From Dyadobacter soli (GTDB lineage Bacteria; Bacteroidota; Bacteroidia; Cytophagales; Spirosomataceae): a stretch of DNA of 64,000 nt. Position 1 is the stretch's first letter, and each line of letters starts with the position of its first letter. The position numbers and the translations under genes were made by a program. This document shows, in pieces, positions 42,834-52,949 of the stretch. Below the pieces are notes generated by a model that saw only the letters and a list, made by a program, of their open reading frames with translations, did not search any database and was not told the origin of the DNA. The stretch spans positions 145,336 to 209,335 of the forward strand of contig NZ_FNAN01000018.1 of assembly GCF_900101885.1 (NCBI RefSeq). Direction: 5' to 3'.

Positions 42834-44000
42834 ATGAAAACTACCGACCGTTATCTCCAGCGCGGTGTATCGGCTTCAAAGGAAGATGTGCATAAGGCCA
42901 TCGAAAAGATCGATAAAGGGCTTTTTCCAAAGGCTTTTTGCAAAATAGTACCGGATACCCTCGCAGGCGATCCCGACTACTGCACGATCATGCACGCCGA
43001 CGGCGCCGGTACCAAAACTTCCCTGGCGTATTTATATTGGAAAGAAACGGGCGATATCTCCGTTTGGAAAGGCATTGCACAGGACGCGATCGTAATGAAC
43101 ACCGACGATCTCCTTTGCGTAGGCGCAACCGGCCCGATGCTCTATTCATCGACGATCGACCGTAACAAAAACCGCATTCCCGGTGAGGTAATCGCCGAGG
43201 TGATCAATGGCGCTGAGGAAGTGCTGGACATGCTTCGCAGCTACGGCGTCGAGATTTACAGCACAGGCGGCGAGACGGCCGACGTAGGTGACCTCGTGCG
43301 CACGGTGACGGTCAACAGCACGGTAATCGCTCGCATGAAGCGCTCCGAAGTGGTGGATAATGCCAATATCCAGGCAGGCGACGTGATTGTGGGCCTTGCT
43401 TCGTACGGACAAGCAACCTACGAAAGCGAATACAACGGCGGCATGGGCAGCAATGGCCTTACTTCGGCAAGACATGATATTTTGGGTAAATACCTTTCCA
43501 AATACACCGAAAGCTTCGATCCCGAAGTGAGCGACGATCTCATTTACAGCGGCAACAAAAAATTGACCGACGAAGTAGACGGCGCCCCCTTAAATGTTGG
43601 TAAATTAATCCTCTCACCCACACGTACATACGCACCCGTAGCCAAGGCGCTGCTCGACGAAATGCGGCCGCAAATCCATGGCATGGTACATTGTAGCGGC
43701 GGAGCTCAGACAAAAATTCTACATTTTGTTGATAACCTTCACATTATCAAAGACAACCTGCTTCCCGTACCGCCATTATTCAGGCTGATCCAGGAAGAAA
43801 GCGGCACAAGCTGGCAGGAGATGTACAAAGTATTCAATATGGGGCACAGGCTCGAAATTTACCTGCCCGAAAGCCACGCGGCGCGGGTGGTCGAGATTTC
43901 GAAATCATTCGGAATCGATGCACAGGTAATCGGTCGGGTAGAAGCTTCAAACGAGAAAAAACTCACCATCAGCAGCGAATACGGCACATTCTACTATTGA
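42834..44000 (+). CDS. purM: phosphoribosylformylglycinamidine cyclo-ligase (AIR synthase)
   Basis: Closes the imidazole ring in purine synthesis using ATP. 388 residues, the longer Bacteroidota form. The AIRS N-terminal domain has HADGAGTKTSLAY and AQDAIVMNTDDLLCVGA, and the second domain (about 170-388) has GLTSARHDILGKYLSKY. The C-terminus carries MYKVFNMGHRLEIYLPE. Single gene with its own promoter and terminator. Confidence 0.95.
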   Translation: MKTTDRYLQRGVSASKEDVHKAIEKIDKGLFPKAFCKIVPDTLAGDPDYCTIMHADGAGTKTSLAYLYWKETGDISVWKGIAQDAIVMNTDDLLCVGATGPMLYSSTIDRNKNRIPGEVIAEVINGAEEVLDMLRSYGVEIYSTGGETADVGDLVRTVTVNSTVIARMKRSEVVDNANIQAGDVIVGLASYGQATYESEYNGGMGSNGLTSARHDILGKYLSKYTESFDPEVSDDLIYSGNKKLTDEVDGAPLNVGKLILSPTRTYAPVAKALLDEMRPQIHGMVHCSGGAQTKILHFVDNLHIIKDNLLPVPPLFRLIQEESGTSWQEMYKVFNMGHRLEIYLPESHAARVVEISKSFGIDAQVIGRVEASNEKKLTISSEYGTFYY

Positions 44001-44027
44001 CCGACTTTTGTCTGGTACAAAATATTG

Positions 44028-44059
44028 AGCCTCCGGAAGTTACGTTCCGGAGGCTTTTT
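44028..44059 (+). terminator. intrinsic terminator of purM
   Basis: AGCCTCCGGAA (44028-44038) pairs with TTCCGGAGGCT (44045-44055) around GTTACG, followed by a T-run. 11-bp perfect stem. Confidence 0.9.
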
Positions 44060-44157
44060 CTTTGCCCAAATTTCCCAACACGAATGCGGGCACGAGAATT
44101 GTAGTATCATTTCGTAGAAAATAGTAGAAGTAGTGTTATCTATTAACCACGTTAAGT

Positions 44158-45873
44158 ATGAAACATATCAACCACTATCCCATACTGCGGAATTACCTCC
44201 TGGTATGTTGCTTTATTCTCGGTGCGTTACGTATCAGCGCACAAATTCCCGATGTACAAATCAACTCGACAGCAGTTATCAGCGGGCTGACGTCCGCGAT
44301 GCAGCTTGTACATGCAGGAGATAATTCAAACAGGATTTTTATTGTAGAGCGCTCCGGTATCATTACGGCGTTCAACCCGGGGGCCTTAACTACTCCCATC
44401 GAATTTCTGAATATGAATAGCGGCGGGCAAGTCGTTGGAACGGCGGGCGAGGGCGGCTTGCTGAGTATCGCTTTCCATCCCGATTTTAATGTCAATGGAT
44501 TTGTATACACTTACTATACCGATACAAACGGTGACCTTGTGCTCGCAAGGTATACCTCTGCAAATCCGTTGGGCAATGTGGTGCCTGCCAGCACACGGGT
44601 CGAGCTCCTGAAAATCCAGCATCCCGTGAATGACAACCACAACGGAGGTGAAATGCATTTCGGTTATGAGGATGGCTACTTATACTTATCCACCGGCGAC
44701 GGCGGCGCAGGTTACGATCCGAATATCAACGGTCAAAGCACTTCGAGTTTGCTGGGCAAAATCCTGCGGATCGATGTGAACCCGCCATTAGGCTCCGGCC
44801 TGCCTTATGTGATACCGCCCAGCAACCCGTTTGGCAATGAAATTTTCATCCGCGGGCTGAGAAATCCGTTCCGTTGGAGTTTCGATCGCGAAAATTATGG
44901 CCTGTGGATCGGTGACGTTGGGCAGGATAGCTGGGAGGAGATCAACCATGTTACGGCTGGTAATGCGTCGTCTGCCAACTTTGGATGGCGTTGCTTCGAA
45001 GGAAATGGCTACACGCCCGGTATCGCGATCAATGAATGCCCCGATTCGGCGAGCTTTATCAAACCTACCTACACATACAGAACCCGCACGGCAAGGGGAA
45101 ATTCGGTGATAGGCGGGGTGGTGTATCGTGGAAACGACTGGCCCGTGATGAACGGCTATTATATCGGAATGGACTACGGTTCGGGGGATATTCATAAGAT
45201 TAATTCGGATGGCTCGGTGAAAGAATACCAGACTTCGACATTCACGGGCGTCAGGGATATTGGGGAGGACGAGGCCGGGGAAATTTATGCGGTGACGGCC
45301 ACTGCGGTATACCGCATAGAGGCAGAAGACCCGCTGCCGGTTACCCTGGTTGATTTTTCGGGGGCGCCCAGTGCAGAGGGTGTGAGGCTTGCGTGGCAAA
45401 CGGTGATGGAAAAGGATTTCAAATCGTTCGAGATCCAGCACAGTCGGGATGCCCGACAATTTGAGGCGATAGGCATTATCCAGGGCGCTAATGCACCAAC
45501 CGGCAATCTGTATTCATTCTCGCACAGTACTTCGGAGAACGGAAACCTCTATTACCGTCTGAAAATGACGGATACCGACGAGAGTTTCAGGTATTCCAAA
45601 ATCATCACGGTCAGCCGCGGCGGGGAGAGCTCGGGCGACCTGTTTGTCCGGCCTTCGCTGATCAGCAGCAGTGAGATGAACCTGTTCGTGGACGAGCCTT
45701 TCCAGACCGTCGAGATCGTCAATGCCGGCGGGAAGATCATACTAACCGAGAAAATAGGCGGCAGGAGCGGGCCTGTCAACATCCCGTTGGGCAATACGGC
45801 CTCGGGTATATATGTAGTGCGCATGGCCGGGCACGACCGGGTGGTGCAGCAGAAGGTTTTGGTGTGGAGATAG
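44158..45873 (+). CDS. PQQ-dependent sugar dehydrogenase with T9SS sorting domain
   Basis: 571 residues. Signal peptide ends ALRISA. The soluble glucose-dehydrogenase-like six-bladed propeller (about 35-390) has RIFIVERSGIITAFN, HPDFNVNGFVYTYY, NDNHNGGEMHFGYEDGYLYLSTGDGG, and RGLRNPFRWSFDR with GDVGQDSWEEI: the active-site His and the Arg-Asn-Pro stretch that contact PQQ. A fibronectin-like linker (LPVTLVDFSG...ILQHSRDARQFEAIG style, about 392-480) and a type A T9SS tail (GIYVVRMAGHDRVVQQKVLVWR) follow. It oxidises an unknown sugar at the surface; PQQ would have to be supplied from outside. Confidence 0.9.
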   Translation: MKHINHYPILRNYLLVCCFILGALRISAQIPDVQINSTAVISGLTSAMQLVHAGDNSNRIFIVERSGIITAFNPGALTTPIEFLNMNSGGQVVGTAGEGGLLSIAFHPDFNVNGFVYTYYTDTNGDLVLARYTSANPLGNVVPASTRVELLKIQHPVNDNHNGGEMHFGYEDGYLYLSTGDGGAGYDPNINGQSTSSLLGKILRIDVNPPLGSGLPYVIPPSNPFGNEIFIRGLRNPFRWSFDRENYGLWIGDVGQDSWEEINHVTAGNASSANFGWRCFEGNGYTPGIAINECPDSASFIKPTYTYRTRTARGNSVIGGVVYRGNDWPVMNGYYIGMDYGSGDIHKINSDGSVKEYQTSTFTGVRDIGEDEAGEIYAVTATAVYRIEAEDPLPVTLVDFSGAPSAEGVRLAWQTVMEKDFKSFEIQHSRDARQFEAIGIIQGANAPTGNLYSFSHSTSENGNLYYRLKMTDTDESFRYSKIITVSRGGESSGDLFVRPSLISSSEMNLFVDEPFQTVEIVNAGGKIILTEKIGGRSGPVNIPLGNTASGIYVVRMAGHDRVVQQKVLVWR

Positions 45874-45957
45874 TGGTTTGAGGCTGTCCAATGCTGAACG
45901 GATTTTGTCCGGTTGCGGACAGCCGCATTTTTGAACTTCTTCATTATCAGCGTACAG

Positions 45958-45981
45958 AGGCCGTTTTTGACGGCCTTTTTT
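45958..45981 (+). terminator. intrinsic terminator of the sugar dehydrogenase gene
   Basis: AGGCCGT (45958-45964) pairs with ACGGCCT (45970-45976) with a TTTTG loop, followed by six T. Confidence 0.75.
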
Positions 45982-46046
45982 GCTTGGCAGACTATTTTTG
46001 AAACACATCTAGAATGTGCTGTTTCAAATGTAAACTGCTTTGAAAT

Positions 46047-48434
46047 ATGATCGGAAACTACTTTAAAACCGCTTACCGGAGCCTGCAAAAGAACAGGTTA
46101 TACTCCTCCATTAACCTGACGGGCCTTACCCTCGGCCTGGGCGTAGCCATTACGCTTTTCTGGATTGTCCGGTTTGAATACAGCTTCGACCGTTTTCATG
46201 CCAAAGCCGACCGCATTTACCGCGTCAAATCGACCGACAAGTTTGGTGAGAAGCAGTCGCATGTACACCAGACGACGGTTAAGCTACTTAGAACCCAGTT
46301 TCCGGGAGTGGAATCGGCCGCCAATTTCTATGGAATGAACCCCGCGGCGGTACAGGTGGGAACGGCTATTTTCAACCAGAACAATATCTTTTTTACCGAA
46401 CCAGCCATGCTGGAAATGCTGGATGTCCGCTGGATCGCCGGCAATCCGAAGCAATCGCTCGGCGCCCCGGGGCAGGTGGTGCTGGACGAGCAAACCGCGG
46501 AGAAGCTTTTCAAAGGCAATGCGATGGGTAAGCAGCTGCGTTACGATACCCAAACCGAACTTACCGTAACCGGCGTGATCGGCAATCTGCCCGTTAATAC
46601 CGAATTCCCGATGCAAATGATCATTTCATGGGAGACAATCAAGAAAATACAACCCGATCTGGCGCAAGAAGACAAGCTCAGCGGCGGTGATTCCATGCAT
46701 CAGGGCTTTGTATTGCTGAAACCCGGCGCATCGACCGCACCGATCGAGGCAGCGCTTACCCGTTTTGCGAAAAGCCGGCCTGAGGAAACAACGGTAACCT
46801 CAGTTGAATTGCAGCCTCTTTCGGAAATGCATTTCGACACCAGCAAAGATCCATTCAATTACTCCATGCCAAAGTGGATGCTTTACACGCTCACCAGCAT
46901 TGGCATATTCCTCATATTTATCGCCTGTATCAATTTCGTGAACCTCGCTACCGTACAAGCTATCCAACGGGGGCGTGAGGTGGCGGTACGCAAAGTGCTG
47001 GGCAGCGGCAGAAAACAGCTGATTTTTCAGTTTTTCGGAGAAACGGGTCTGGTAGTGTTGCTGGCAACATTTCTGGGCGCATTGCTCGCAGGCAAGCTGG
47101 TTACCTATTCTTCGGAGCTTCTGAATACGCGTATCGACGGCTCCACAGTCTGGAATGCCGGTACATTCCTGTTCCTGGGTGTGCTTGCGATTGCGGTAAC
47201 GCTCTTTGCCGGGCTGTATCCTGCGCTCATTCTTTCGGGTTTTCAGCCGGTGAGGGCGTTGCAAAACCGTGTGATGTTGCCGGGCAGAGGTATTTCGCTG
47301 CGTTCGTCGCTGGTGGTTTTGCAATTTGTGATTGCGCAGGTACTGGTAATATGCACATTGCTGGCGATGAAGCAGATCCGGTATTTTTATGAAAAAGACC
47401 TTGGCTTCGATAAAAGCGGCATCGTGACTGTGACTATGCCCGACCGGAGTTCCGTTCTCCGGGAGCGTTTCGGACAGCAGCTGAAACAGCATCCGGAGAT
47501 TCGTGAAGTCGCATTCGGCCTCACTACCCCGGCCAGCAAGCGTAACCATTGGTGGGGAACGATGAAGCATCCGGGCCTGCCCGACGGCGAGGAAACGTTC
47601 CGTCTTCAACATATCGACACCAATTACTTCCACTTCTTCCGCATTCCGTTGCTTGCCGGCCGTATGCTGACAGCCAGCGACACGACGCGCCAAAGCAAAG
47701 GCACTCAGTTTGCCGACGTGATGATCAACGAGAAGGCAGCACGTGACCTGGGTTTCAGGAAAGCCGAAAAAGTAATAGGCCAACAACTGGAATTCTGGGG
47801 GATGAAATTGAATGTCGTGGGCGTGGTGAAAGACTACCATTCCGAAGATCTCAAAACCAAGCTCATGCCGCATGTGTATGTGTACGCGGGCTGGAATTTT
47901 CAACTGGCCAGCATCCGGATCGACAATTCTAAAAAATCCCAAGCCATCGCGCATATCGGCGAGCATTGGAAAGCCATGTTTCCCAACCATTATTACGAGC
48001 CCAAATTCCTGGAAGACGACATTAAAAGCTTCTACGATAGCGAACGCAAGCTTTCCAATTTCCTGCAAATATTCGCCGCACTAGGCGTGCTAATCGGTTC
48101 GCTGGGGTTGTTTGGCCTGGTTTCCTTTGTAGTGACGCAGCGTACCAAGGAAATTGGCGTTCGGAAAGTGCTCGGTGCTACGGTTTACAGCATTGTGGAG
48201 CTAATCTCGCGCGACTTTCTGAAACTGATGCTCATCGCATTCGTCATAGCCGCGCCGATCGCCTGGTATGCAATGCAGTCATTTTTAAGAGATTACATTT
48301 ATAAAATCGATATTGAACTTTGGGTTTTTGTGCTGGCTGCGGCACTTTCGGTGGGCGTGGCATTGCTTACGATCAGCTTTCAGAGCATTAAGGCTGCACT
48401 AATGAATCCGGTAAAAAGCCTGCGGTCGGAATAA
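46047..48434 (+). CDS. ABC transporter permease, MacB/FtsX family
   Basis: 795 residues. The layout is the Bacteroidota two-FtsX form: a first membrane segment near 20-40 (INLTGLTLGLGVAITLFWIV), a MacB periplasmic domain, three membrane segments around 280-400, a second periplasmic domain, and three more toward the C-terminus (FLQIFAALGVLIGSLGLFGLVSFV, LMLIAFVIAAPIAWYAM). Conserved RGREVAVRKVLGSGRKQLIFQF and TKEIGVRKVLGATV mark the cytoplasmic coupling loops. No ATPase or adaptor is encoded adjacent, so its partners must be elsewhere. Role likely in antimicrobial peptide or lipoprotein transport. Confidence 0.93.
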   Translation: MIGNYFKTAYRSLQKNRLYSSINLTGLTLGLGVAITLFWIVRFEYSFDRFHAKADRIYRVKSTDKFGEKQSHVHQTTVKLLRTQFPGVESAANFYGMNPAAVQVGTAIFNQNNIFFTEPAMLEMLDVRWIAGNPKQSLGAPGQVVLDEQTAEKLFKGNAMGKQLRYDTQTELTVTGVIGNLPVNTEFPMQMIISWETIKKIQPDLAQEDKLSGGDSMHQGFVLLKPGASTAPIEAALTRFAKSRPEETTVTSVELQPLSEMHFDTSKDPFNYSMPKWMLYTLTSIGIFLIFIACINFVNLATVQAIQRGREVAVRKVLGSGRKQLIFQFFGETGLVVLLATFLGALLAGKLVTYSSELLNTRIDGSTVWNAGTFLFLGVLAIAVTLFAGLYPALILSGFQPVRALQNRVMLPGRGISLRSSLVVLQFVIAQVLVICTLLAMKQIRYFYEKDLGFDKSGIVTVTMPDRSSVLRERFGQQLKQHPEIREVAFGLTTPASKRNHWWGTMKHPGLPDGEETFRLQHIDTNYFHFFRIPLLAGRMLTASDTTRQSKGTQFADVMINEKAARDLGFRKAEKVIGQQLEFWGMKLNVVGVVKDYHSEDLKTKLMPHVYVYAGWNFQLASIRIDNSKKSQAIAHIGEHWKAMFPNHYYEPKFLEDDIKSFYDSERKLSNFLQIFAALGVLIGSLGLFGLVSFVVTQRTKEIGVRKVLGATVYSIVELISRDFLKLMLIAFVIAAPIAWYAMQSFLRDYIYKIDIELWVFVLAAALSVGVALLTISFQSIKAALMNPVKSLRSE

Positions 48435-48457
48435 TTGGCTTTGTCCCGAAAACAGAA

Positions 48458-48486
48458 ACATTCCGGAGGCAATACTTCCGGAATGT
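48458..48486. terminator. hairpin after the FtsX permease gene
   Basis: ACATTCCGGA and TCCGGAATGT form a 10-bp stem with a 9-base loop, 24 bases after the stop codon. No T-tract follows, so the function as a terminator is uncertain. Confidence 0.5.
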
Positions 48487-48709
48487 CATCATTTATACAA
48501 CCCTAAAACCCAATTTATGTATAGCAATATTGGATGGTCAAAGAAAATGGATTTAATCCATATTATTGGAAATAATCCTAATCGTTTTGATTGAAAACTT
48601 GTAGAAATTCCCTGACAGCCTTTGCAGCTAATTTCAGCACTGTGGAACGATTATTGCGTAGATAATTTGCATCCGTACCCCGTATGCGCAACACGCAAAC
48701 GTTCCATCC

Positions 48710-49774
48710 ATGAAAATGAAGGCATTCCAACACACTGTCCCCGGACGCAAGAGCGGTGGGGAAATGAGCCGCAGACGTTTTTTTCGTCAATCTGGGGCGG
48801 CCGCCCTTTCTACAATGCTCCTGAGCTCCTGCGATAACCTGCTCGACAAAATCATCCCTCCCAAAAAGGATAACCGCGATAAAACACTCGCTTTCTTCGG
48901 CGACAGCCTCACTGCCGGCACGGGCGGCACGAGGCCGTTCGGTGAGTGGGTAGGAGATGTTTTCACTGAACGTCCGGTTTTTAGCGACGGGATCAACGGC
49001 CAGGTTTCGTTATCGATCGCGGTAAGGCAGGGTGGTATTCCCATCACCTTGTCGGTAGAAGGAGGCAAGTTCAACGGTGCTAAGCCAGTGGTTGTTACGA
49101 AGATCAGTACCTGGTTCCTGTCGACCTGGCTCGACGAAGACGTTTATAGCAGGACCGGTACCCTTGCAGGTGTGAAATGTACGATCACGCGTAAGTTTTT
49201 GCCGGATGTTGGCGAACGCTACCTGGTAGAGCCCGTTTTGCGGACCGACACGGAACTAACGGCAGAAACCCCGGCGGAAGAGCCGGTCGACACGGAGATT
49301 CCCGATGATTCCGTTTTCGAACTGGATGACGCAACACGCCTGCGGACGGCTACGCAAATCCTCTGGTATGGGCGGAACGACATTGGAGAAGGGAAACCCG
49401 TGGATGGCATTCTTTCGGCAATCAAGAGCTCGATCGATTACATTACCGAGCCCCGGCGATACCTGGTGCTGGGGATAATGCTCGCATCCAGCGAACACAA
49501 GGGAACGGACGGCTTTGCCAAGGTTACCGCGCTCAACGACGAGCTGGCGATGTTGTACCGGGATTCCTACGTGGGGATGACGCCGCCCACCGATTCGGAA
49601 ATGAATGACATTGGATTTACCCCTACCGCAGAAGATTCGGAGGATATCGCAAAGGGAGTTTTTCCCCATCGAATGCGCGCCCCGAACCCTACGGATCAGA
49701 TTCACCTTAATAACTTTGGTTATAAGATTATTGCAAACAGAGTGGTCAAGAAAATCAGGGATTTGAAGTATTGA
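48710..49774 (+). CDS. SGNH/GDSL-family hydrolase, predicted Tat lipoprotein
   Basis: 354 residues. The twin-arginine motif SRRRFFRQSG and the following hydrophobic segment end in the lipobox LLSSC (Cys41), so it is probably Tat-exported and lipid-anchored. The alternative ATG at 48764 (MSRRRFF) would give a tighter signal. The catalytic GDSL block is FFGDSLTAG (Ser66), the WYGRND block supplies Gly/Asn, and the final DQIHLNNFGY supplies the catalytic Asp-His. Likely an esterase on acetylated glycans or lipids; the substrate is unknown. Followed by a beta-helix protein 67 bases downstream, so they may be cotranscribed. Confidence 0.82.
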   Translation: MKMKAFQHTVPGRKSGGEMSRRRFFRQSGAAALSTMLLSSCDNLLDKIIPPKKDNRDKTLAFFGDSLTAGTGGTRPFGEWVGDVFTERPVFSDGINGQVSLSIAVRQGGIPITLSVEGGKFNGAKPVVVTKISTWFLSTWLDEDVYSRTGTLAGVKCTITRKFLPDVGERYLVEPVLRTDTELTAETPAEEPVDTEIPDDSVFELDDATRLRTATQILWYGRNDIGEGKPVDGILSAIKSSIDYITEPRRYLVLGIMLASSEHKGTDGFAKVTALNDELAMLYRDSYVGMTPPTDSEMNDIGFTPTAEDSEDIAKGVFPHRMRAPNPTDQIHLNNFGYKIIANRVVKKIRDLKY

Positions 49775-49841
49775 TCGATGTAAAAAGTATTTTTTCCTGC
49801 GGGCGTCTTTTGAAATTAATAATTACAAAAAACTGACCCTT

Positions 49842-51485
49842 ATGGCGAAATACATGCTACTGATGTTTGCTCTTTTTACTTTCCCGCTGCTGACGCTGGG
49901 GCAGGATAAAAGTGTGGTGGTGACTTCCGAAAACAAGAAAACGGGAGTATTTACCAACGAAAAAGGTGAACTGCAAGTGAATGTAGCGCCGAAAGACGTC
50001 AGGAAGTACAAAGCGGCCGGCAGCGTCCGCTATGGGGATTTCGGCGCGCGGGGCGATGGTAAAGCCGACGACATAGATGCAATTGCGGCGACGCATGCAT
50101 TCGCCAACCTGCACGGGCTTGCGGTGAAAGCCGACGACGGCGCGACCTACTATATCGGCGGAAAAGAGCGCACCGCGGTGATCCAGACCGACACCGATTT
50201 CGGCAAAGCGGCATTTATTATCGATGATAAGGAAGTGGAAAATCGCAATGCATCCGTGTTTACCGTCAGCTCAGGACTGAAACCATTTAAGCTCGAAACC
50301 GTCAAGTCATTAAAACGAAACCAGGAAAAAATCGACGCAATGCTGCCCGGTCCGTGCCTGGTTACGGTTACCAATTCCAATGTAAAACAGTACATAAGGT
50401 TTGGGTTGAATCAAAATAACGGCTCTTCCCAGACCGACATTTTTGTGGTCGACAAGAACGGAAAAGTAGACATGAATGCGCCGATCATCTGGAATTTCGA
50501 CCAGATCACCGAGATCACCGCATTGCCCATTGACGAAAAACCTTTGAAAATCACTGGCGGGCGTTTCACCACCATCGCCAACCAGGCTGAATCCAAGTAT
50601 ACCTATTACAACCGCAACATCGCGGTGAGGCGCTCGAATGTGCTTCTGGAAGGTCTGGAACACCGAATTACCGGCGAAGGCGACCACGGCGCGCCCTATG
50701 GAGGCTTTATCAATATCGGCGACTGCTCCTACGTAACCGTGAAGAATGCCGTCCTCACCGGCCACAAAACTTACAGTACCATTGGTGCGGCCGGCAAGCC
50801 TGTTACCATGGGTACTTATGACCTTTCGGCTAACCGGGCGCTCAACATATCGTTTGTGAATTGTACCCAGACAAACGATATCAACGATAATACCTACTGG
50901 GGCATTCTGGGCTCGAACTTCTGCAAGAATATGCTTTACGATCATTGCACGCTCTCGCGCTTCGATGCGCACCAGGGTGTTGCCAATGCTACCATCCGCA
51001 ACTCGACCCTCGGGCATATGGGCATCAATGCCATCGGCAGCGGGCTGTTACTGATCGAAAACTCCACCATTCGTGGCAGGAGCATTGTAAATCTTCGTCC
51101 CGATTACGGCAGCACCTGGCAGGGGGAAGTCGTGATCCGCGACTGCGTATTCGTCCCGGTGAACGGCAAGCCTGCCAATCCGTCGCTGGTAAGCGGCTCT
51201 TACTCAGGCCAGCACGATTTCGGCTACACCTGCTACATGCCCGAACGGATTACCATCGAAAATCTGCGGATCGACGACTCCCAGCATCCGGAAGCCTACC
51301 AGGGCCCGGCCATTTTCGCCAATTTCAACCCGGAAATGAAGGACGGTTCCTACCAGGAAAAATATCCTTATGTAAAAACCAATGAGGTGATACTGAGAAA
51401 CGTCACCACCGCCAGCGGGAAGCCGGTACGGGTTAGTGATAATGCAGTGATGTTTAAGGATGTGAAGGTGAAGGAGGGTAGGTAA
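49842..51485 (+). CDS. secreted right-handed beta-helix (pectate lyase-like) protein
   Basis: 547 residues with a signal peptide (LLMFALFTFPLLTLGQ). VRYGDFGARGDGKADDIDAIAATHAFANLHG is the opening segment of pectate-lyase superfamily (Pectate_lyase_3) proteins. Later stacks of short strands (ITGEGDHGAPYGGFINIGDCSYVTVKNAVLTGHKTYS, NTYWGILGSNFCKNMLYDHCTLSRFDAHQGVANATIRNSTLGHMG) are helix coils. The conserved SRFDAHQGV with two acidic residues could be catalytic. Probably acts on polysaccharide, alone or with the SGNH hydrolase upstream. Confidence 0.85.
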   Translation: MAKYMLLMFALFTFPLLTLGQDKSVVVTSENKKTGVFTNEKGELQVNVAPKDVRKYKAAGSVRYGDFGARGDGKADDIDAIAATHAFANLHGLAVKADDGATYYIGGKERTAVIQTDTDFGKAAFIIDDKEVENRNASVFTVSSGLKPFKLETVKSLKRNQEKIDAMLPGPCLVTVTNSNVKQYIRFGLNQNNGSSQTDIFVVDKNGKVDMNAPIIWNFDQITEITALPIDEKPLKITGGRFTTIANQAESKYTYYNRNIAVRRSNVLLEGLEHRITGEGDHGAPYGGFINIGDCSYVTVKNAVLTGHKTYSTIGAAGKPVTMGTYDLSANRALNISFVNCTQTNDINDNTYWGILGSNFCKNMLYDHCTLSRFDAHQGVANATIRNSTLGHMGINAIGSGLLLIENSTIRGRSIVNLRPDYGSTWQGEVVIRDCVFVPVNGKPANPSLVSGSYSGQHDFGYTCYMPERITIENLRIDDSQHPEAYQGPAIFANFNPEMKDGSYQEKYPYVKTNEVILRNVTTASGKPVRVSDNAVMFKDVKVKEGR

Positions 51486-51491
51486 GGGGGC

Positions 51492-52073
51492 TTAAAGCTT
51501 CACCGCATGATAGTAATGGTTCTCCCCCTCGTCCTCAAACTCCTCGATGACCGAAAGTCCCGATGCGGCCAGCAGCTCTTTGTATCGCTCCGCTCCAAGC
51601 GATCGTGATTCAACTTCGGTAATGGCATCATCCCATTTCATTTTTCGGGAAGTAGCCGTAAACAGCAGCTTTCCGCCGTTATGCAGCGCATTGGCCATTT
51701 TTTGAATTACCATTTCCTGTGTTTCTTCCGGTAAAAGAAACATAAGTCCCCAGGCTATGATGGCATCGAACTGCCGATTGAAAAACAAGGAATCTTCTGC
51801 GGCTTCACAGGCGACGGGAATATTCGGGAAGTTCCGCTGGAAAGTCTGCACCATCGAAGCTGACGCATCGACGCCATAAACATTCAAACCTTCGTCTACC
51901 AATGCCTTCGAAATCGGGTCGCCTGCGCCACAACCCACATCCAGCACCGTCGCATTTGAAGGCAGCGACCTGGCCCAGAGCCGCACCGATGACGCGCCAA
52001 CCCCATCGATGCCCTTGGAGCGACACCGAATGAATGTCGTTGCGTAGGCTTCGTACCCGTTCGATTTATCCAT
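51492..52073 (-). CDS. class I SAM-dependent methyltransferase
   Basis: 193 residues. The SAM-binding motif I is VLDVGCGAGDP (about 41-51), followed by the acidic motif II (NVYGVDASASMV), and IIAWGLMFLLPE as motif IV. It resembles Tam/UbiE-like small methyltransferases; the substrate cannot be told. It converges with the beta-helix gene, with stops only 6 bases apart. Confidence 0.9.
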   Translation of the reverse strand: MDKSNGYEAYATTFIRCRSKGIDGVGASSVRLWARSLPSNATVLDVGCGAGDPISKALVDEGLNVYGVDASASMVQTFQRNFPNIPVACEAAEDSLFFNRQFDAIIAWGLMFLLPEETQEMVIQKMANALHNGGKLLFTATSRKMKWDDAITEVESRSLGAERYKELLAASGLSVIEEFEDEGENHYYHAVKL

Positions 52074-52108
52074 TTTCAGCTGTTACTTTTTGCTTTGTGC
52101 CCAGGAAG

Positions 52109-52357
52109 CTAACATCCGGAATACTCAGGCCGGAAAATACCATTGAGCGCGATGATGGTTTTTTCTACAATCTTTGTCCCGTCTTGCAGTTCAATGTAAG
52201 GGTTGGGATCATCCGTGTGAATTTGCTGTATCACACCCTCAGCCCGTTCCAGCCCATTGATATCCAAAATCATTTCCGCCTTCGCCCCGCGGTTTTTGCA
52301 ATCTACCAGCATTTCGATAAAGCTCTCATTTACTGATAATGTCGTACGTAAATCCAT
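52109..52357 (-). CDS. hypothetical protein, 82 aa
   Basis: Soluble, mostly beta-rich protein (MDLRTTLSVNESFIEMLVDCKNRGAKAEMILDINGL...). The segments AEMILDINGLERAEGVIQQI and PYIELQDGTKIVEKTIIALNGIF suggest a small barrel like those of RNA-binding or Rho-binding antiterminator proteins, but I cannot assign it. It is upstream of, and on the same strand as, the methyltransferase, 35 bases away. Confidence 0.6.
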   Translation of the reverse strand: MDLRTTLSVNESFIEMLVDCKNRGAKAEMILDINGLERAEGVIQQIHTDDPNPYIELQDGTKIVEKTIIALNGIFRPEYSGC

Positions 52358-52636
52358 ATATTTAGTTGTTACCGTCTTGTAATGTATTGTGGGAAAAGTG
52401 ATGCCTCCATCTGAGATACGCCCCTGATGGGCGATTGGTTCAATGGTGTTGGCTAATCACGATGCCAGTATAAATATACGCGGCCATATTGGAAACGGCA
52501 TGGTCCAGTTTTTGGATTTGTGGCGGAAAGTGGTTGGGTTTGAATGGGAAGTAAAGGGCTGCATAACAGAGAGACGATTTTTTGCAGCACCACTAAAATA
52601 ATGTGATAGAAGTGTCACCAGCGCAAATAGTATAAC

Positions 52637-52888
52637 ATGCAGCATTACGAAAAAATAGCGACAACCATCCTATCCACTGCCATCCATCGCGGCGCTGAAA
52701 AAAGTACCTGCCCTTCTGAAATTGCACGCATACTATTTCCTGACGACTGGCGTAAGCACATGAAAGATGTACGCGAGGTGGCAATTGATTTGCATAACAA
52801 AGGCAGCATAGTGATCACACAAAAGGGAGTGCCTGTTGATGTTAAGCATATCAAGGGGCCAGTCCGCATTAAAATTGTCTCCAAATAG
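52637..52888 (+). CDS. DUF3253 domain-containing protein
   Basis: 83 residues. Pattern CPSEIARILFPDDWRKHMKDVREVAIDLHNKGSIVITQKGVPVDVKHIKGPVRI is that of DUF3253, a small winged-helix-like protein often encoded near acetyltransferases or oxidoreductases; its role is unknown. It is the last normal-looking chromosomal gene before the tRNA fragment at 52950. Confidence 0.85.
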   Translation: MQHYEKIATTILSTAIHRGAEKSTCPSEIARILFPDDWRKHMKDVREVAIDLHNKGSIVITQKGVPVDVKHIKGPVRIKIVSK

Positions 52889-52949
52889 CGCGCTAGCAAA
52901 GCTGGAATGTTGGGCACAAAAGAGGTCCTGAAAAATCGGGATCTTATGT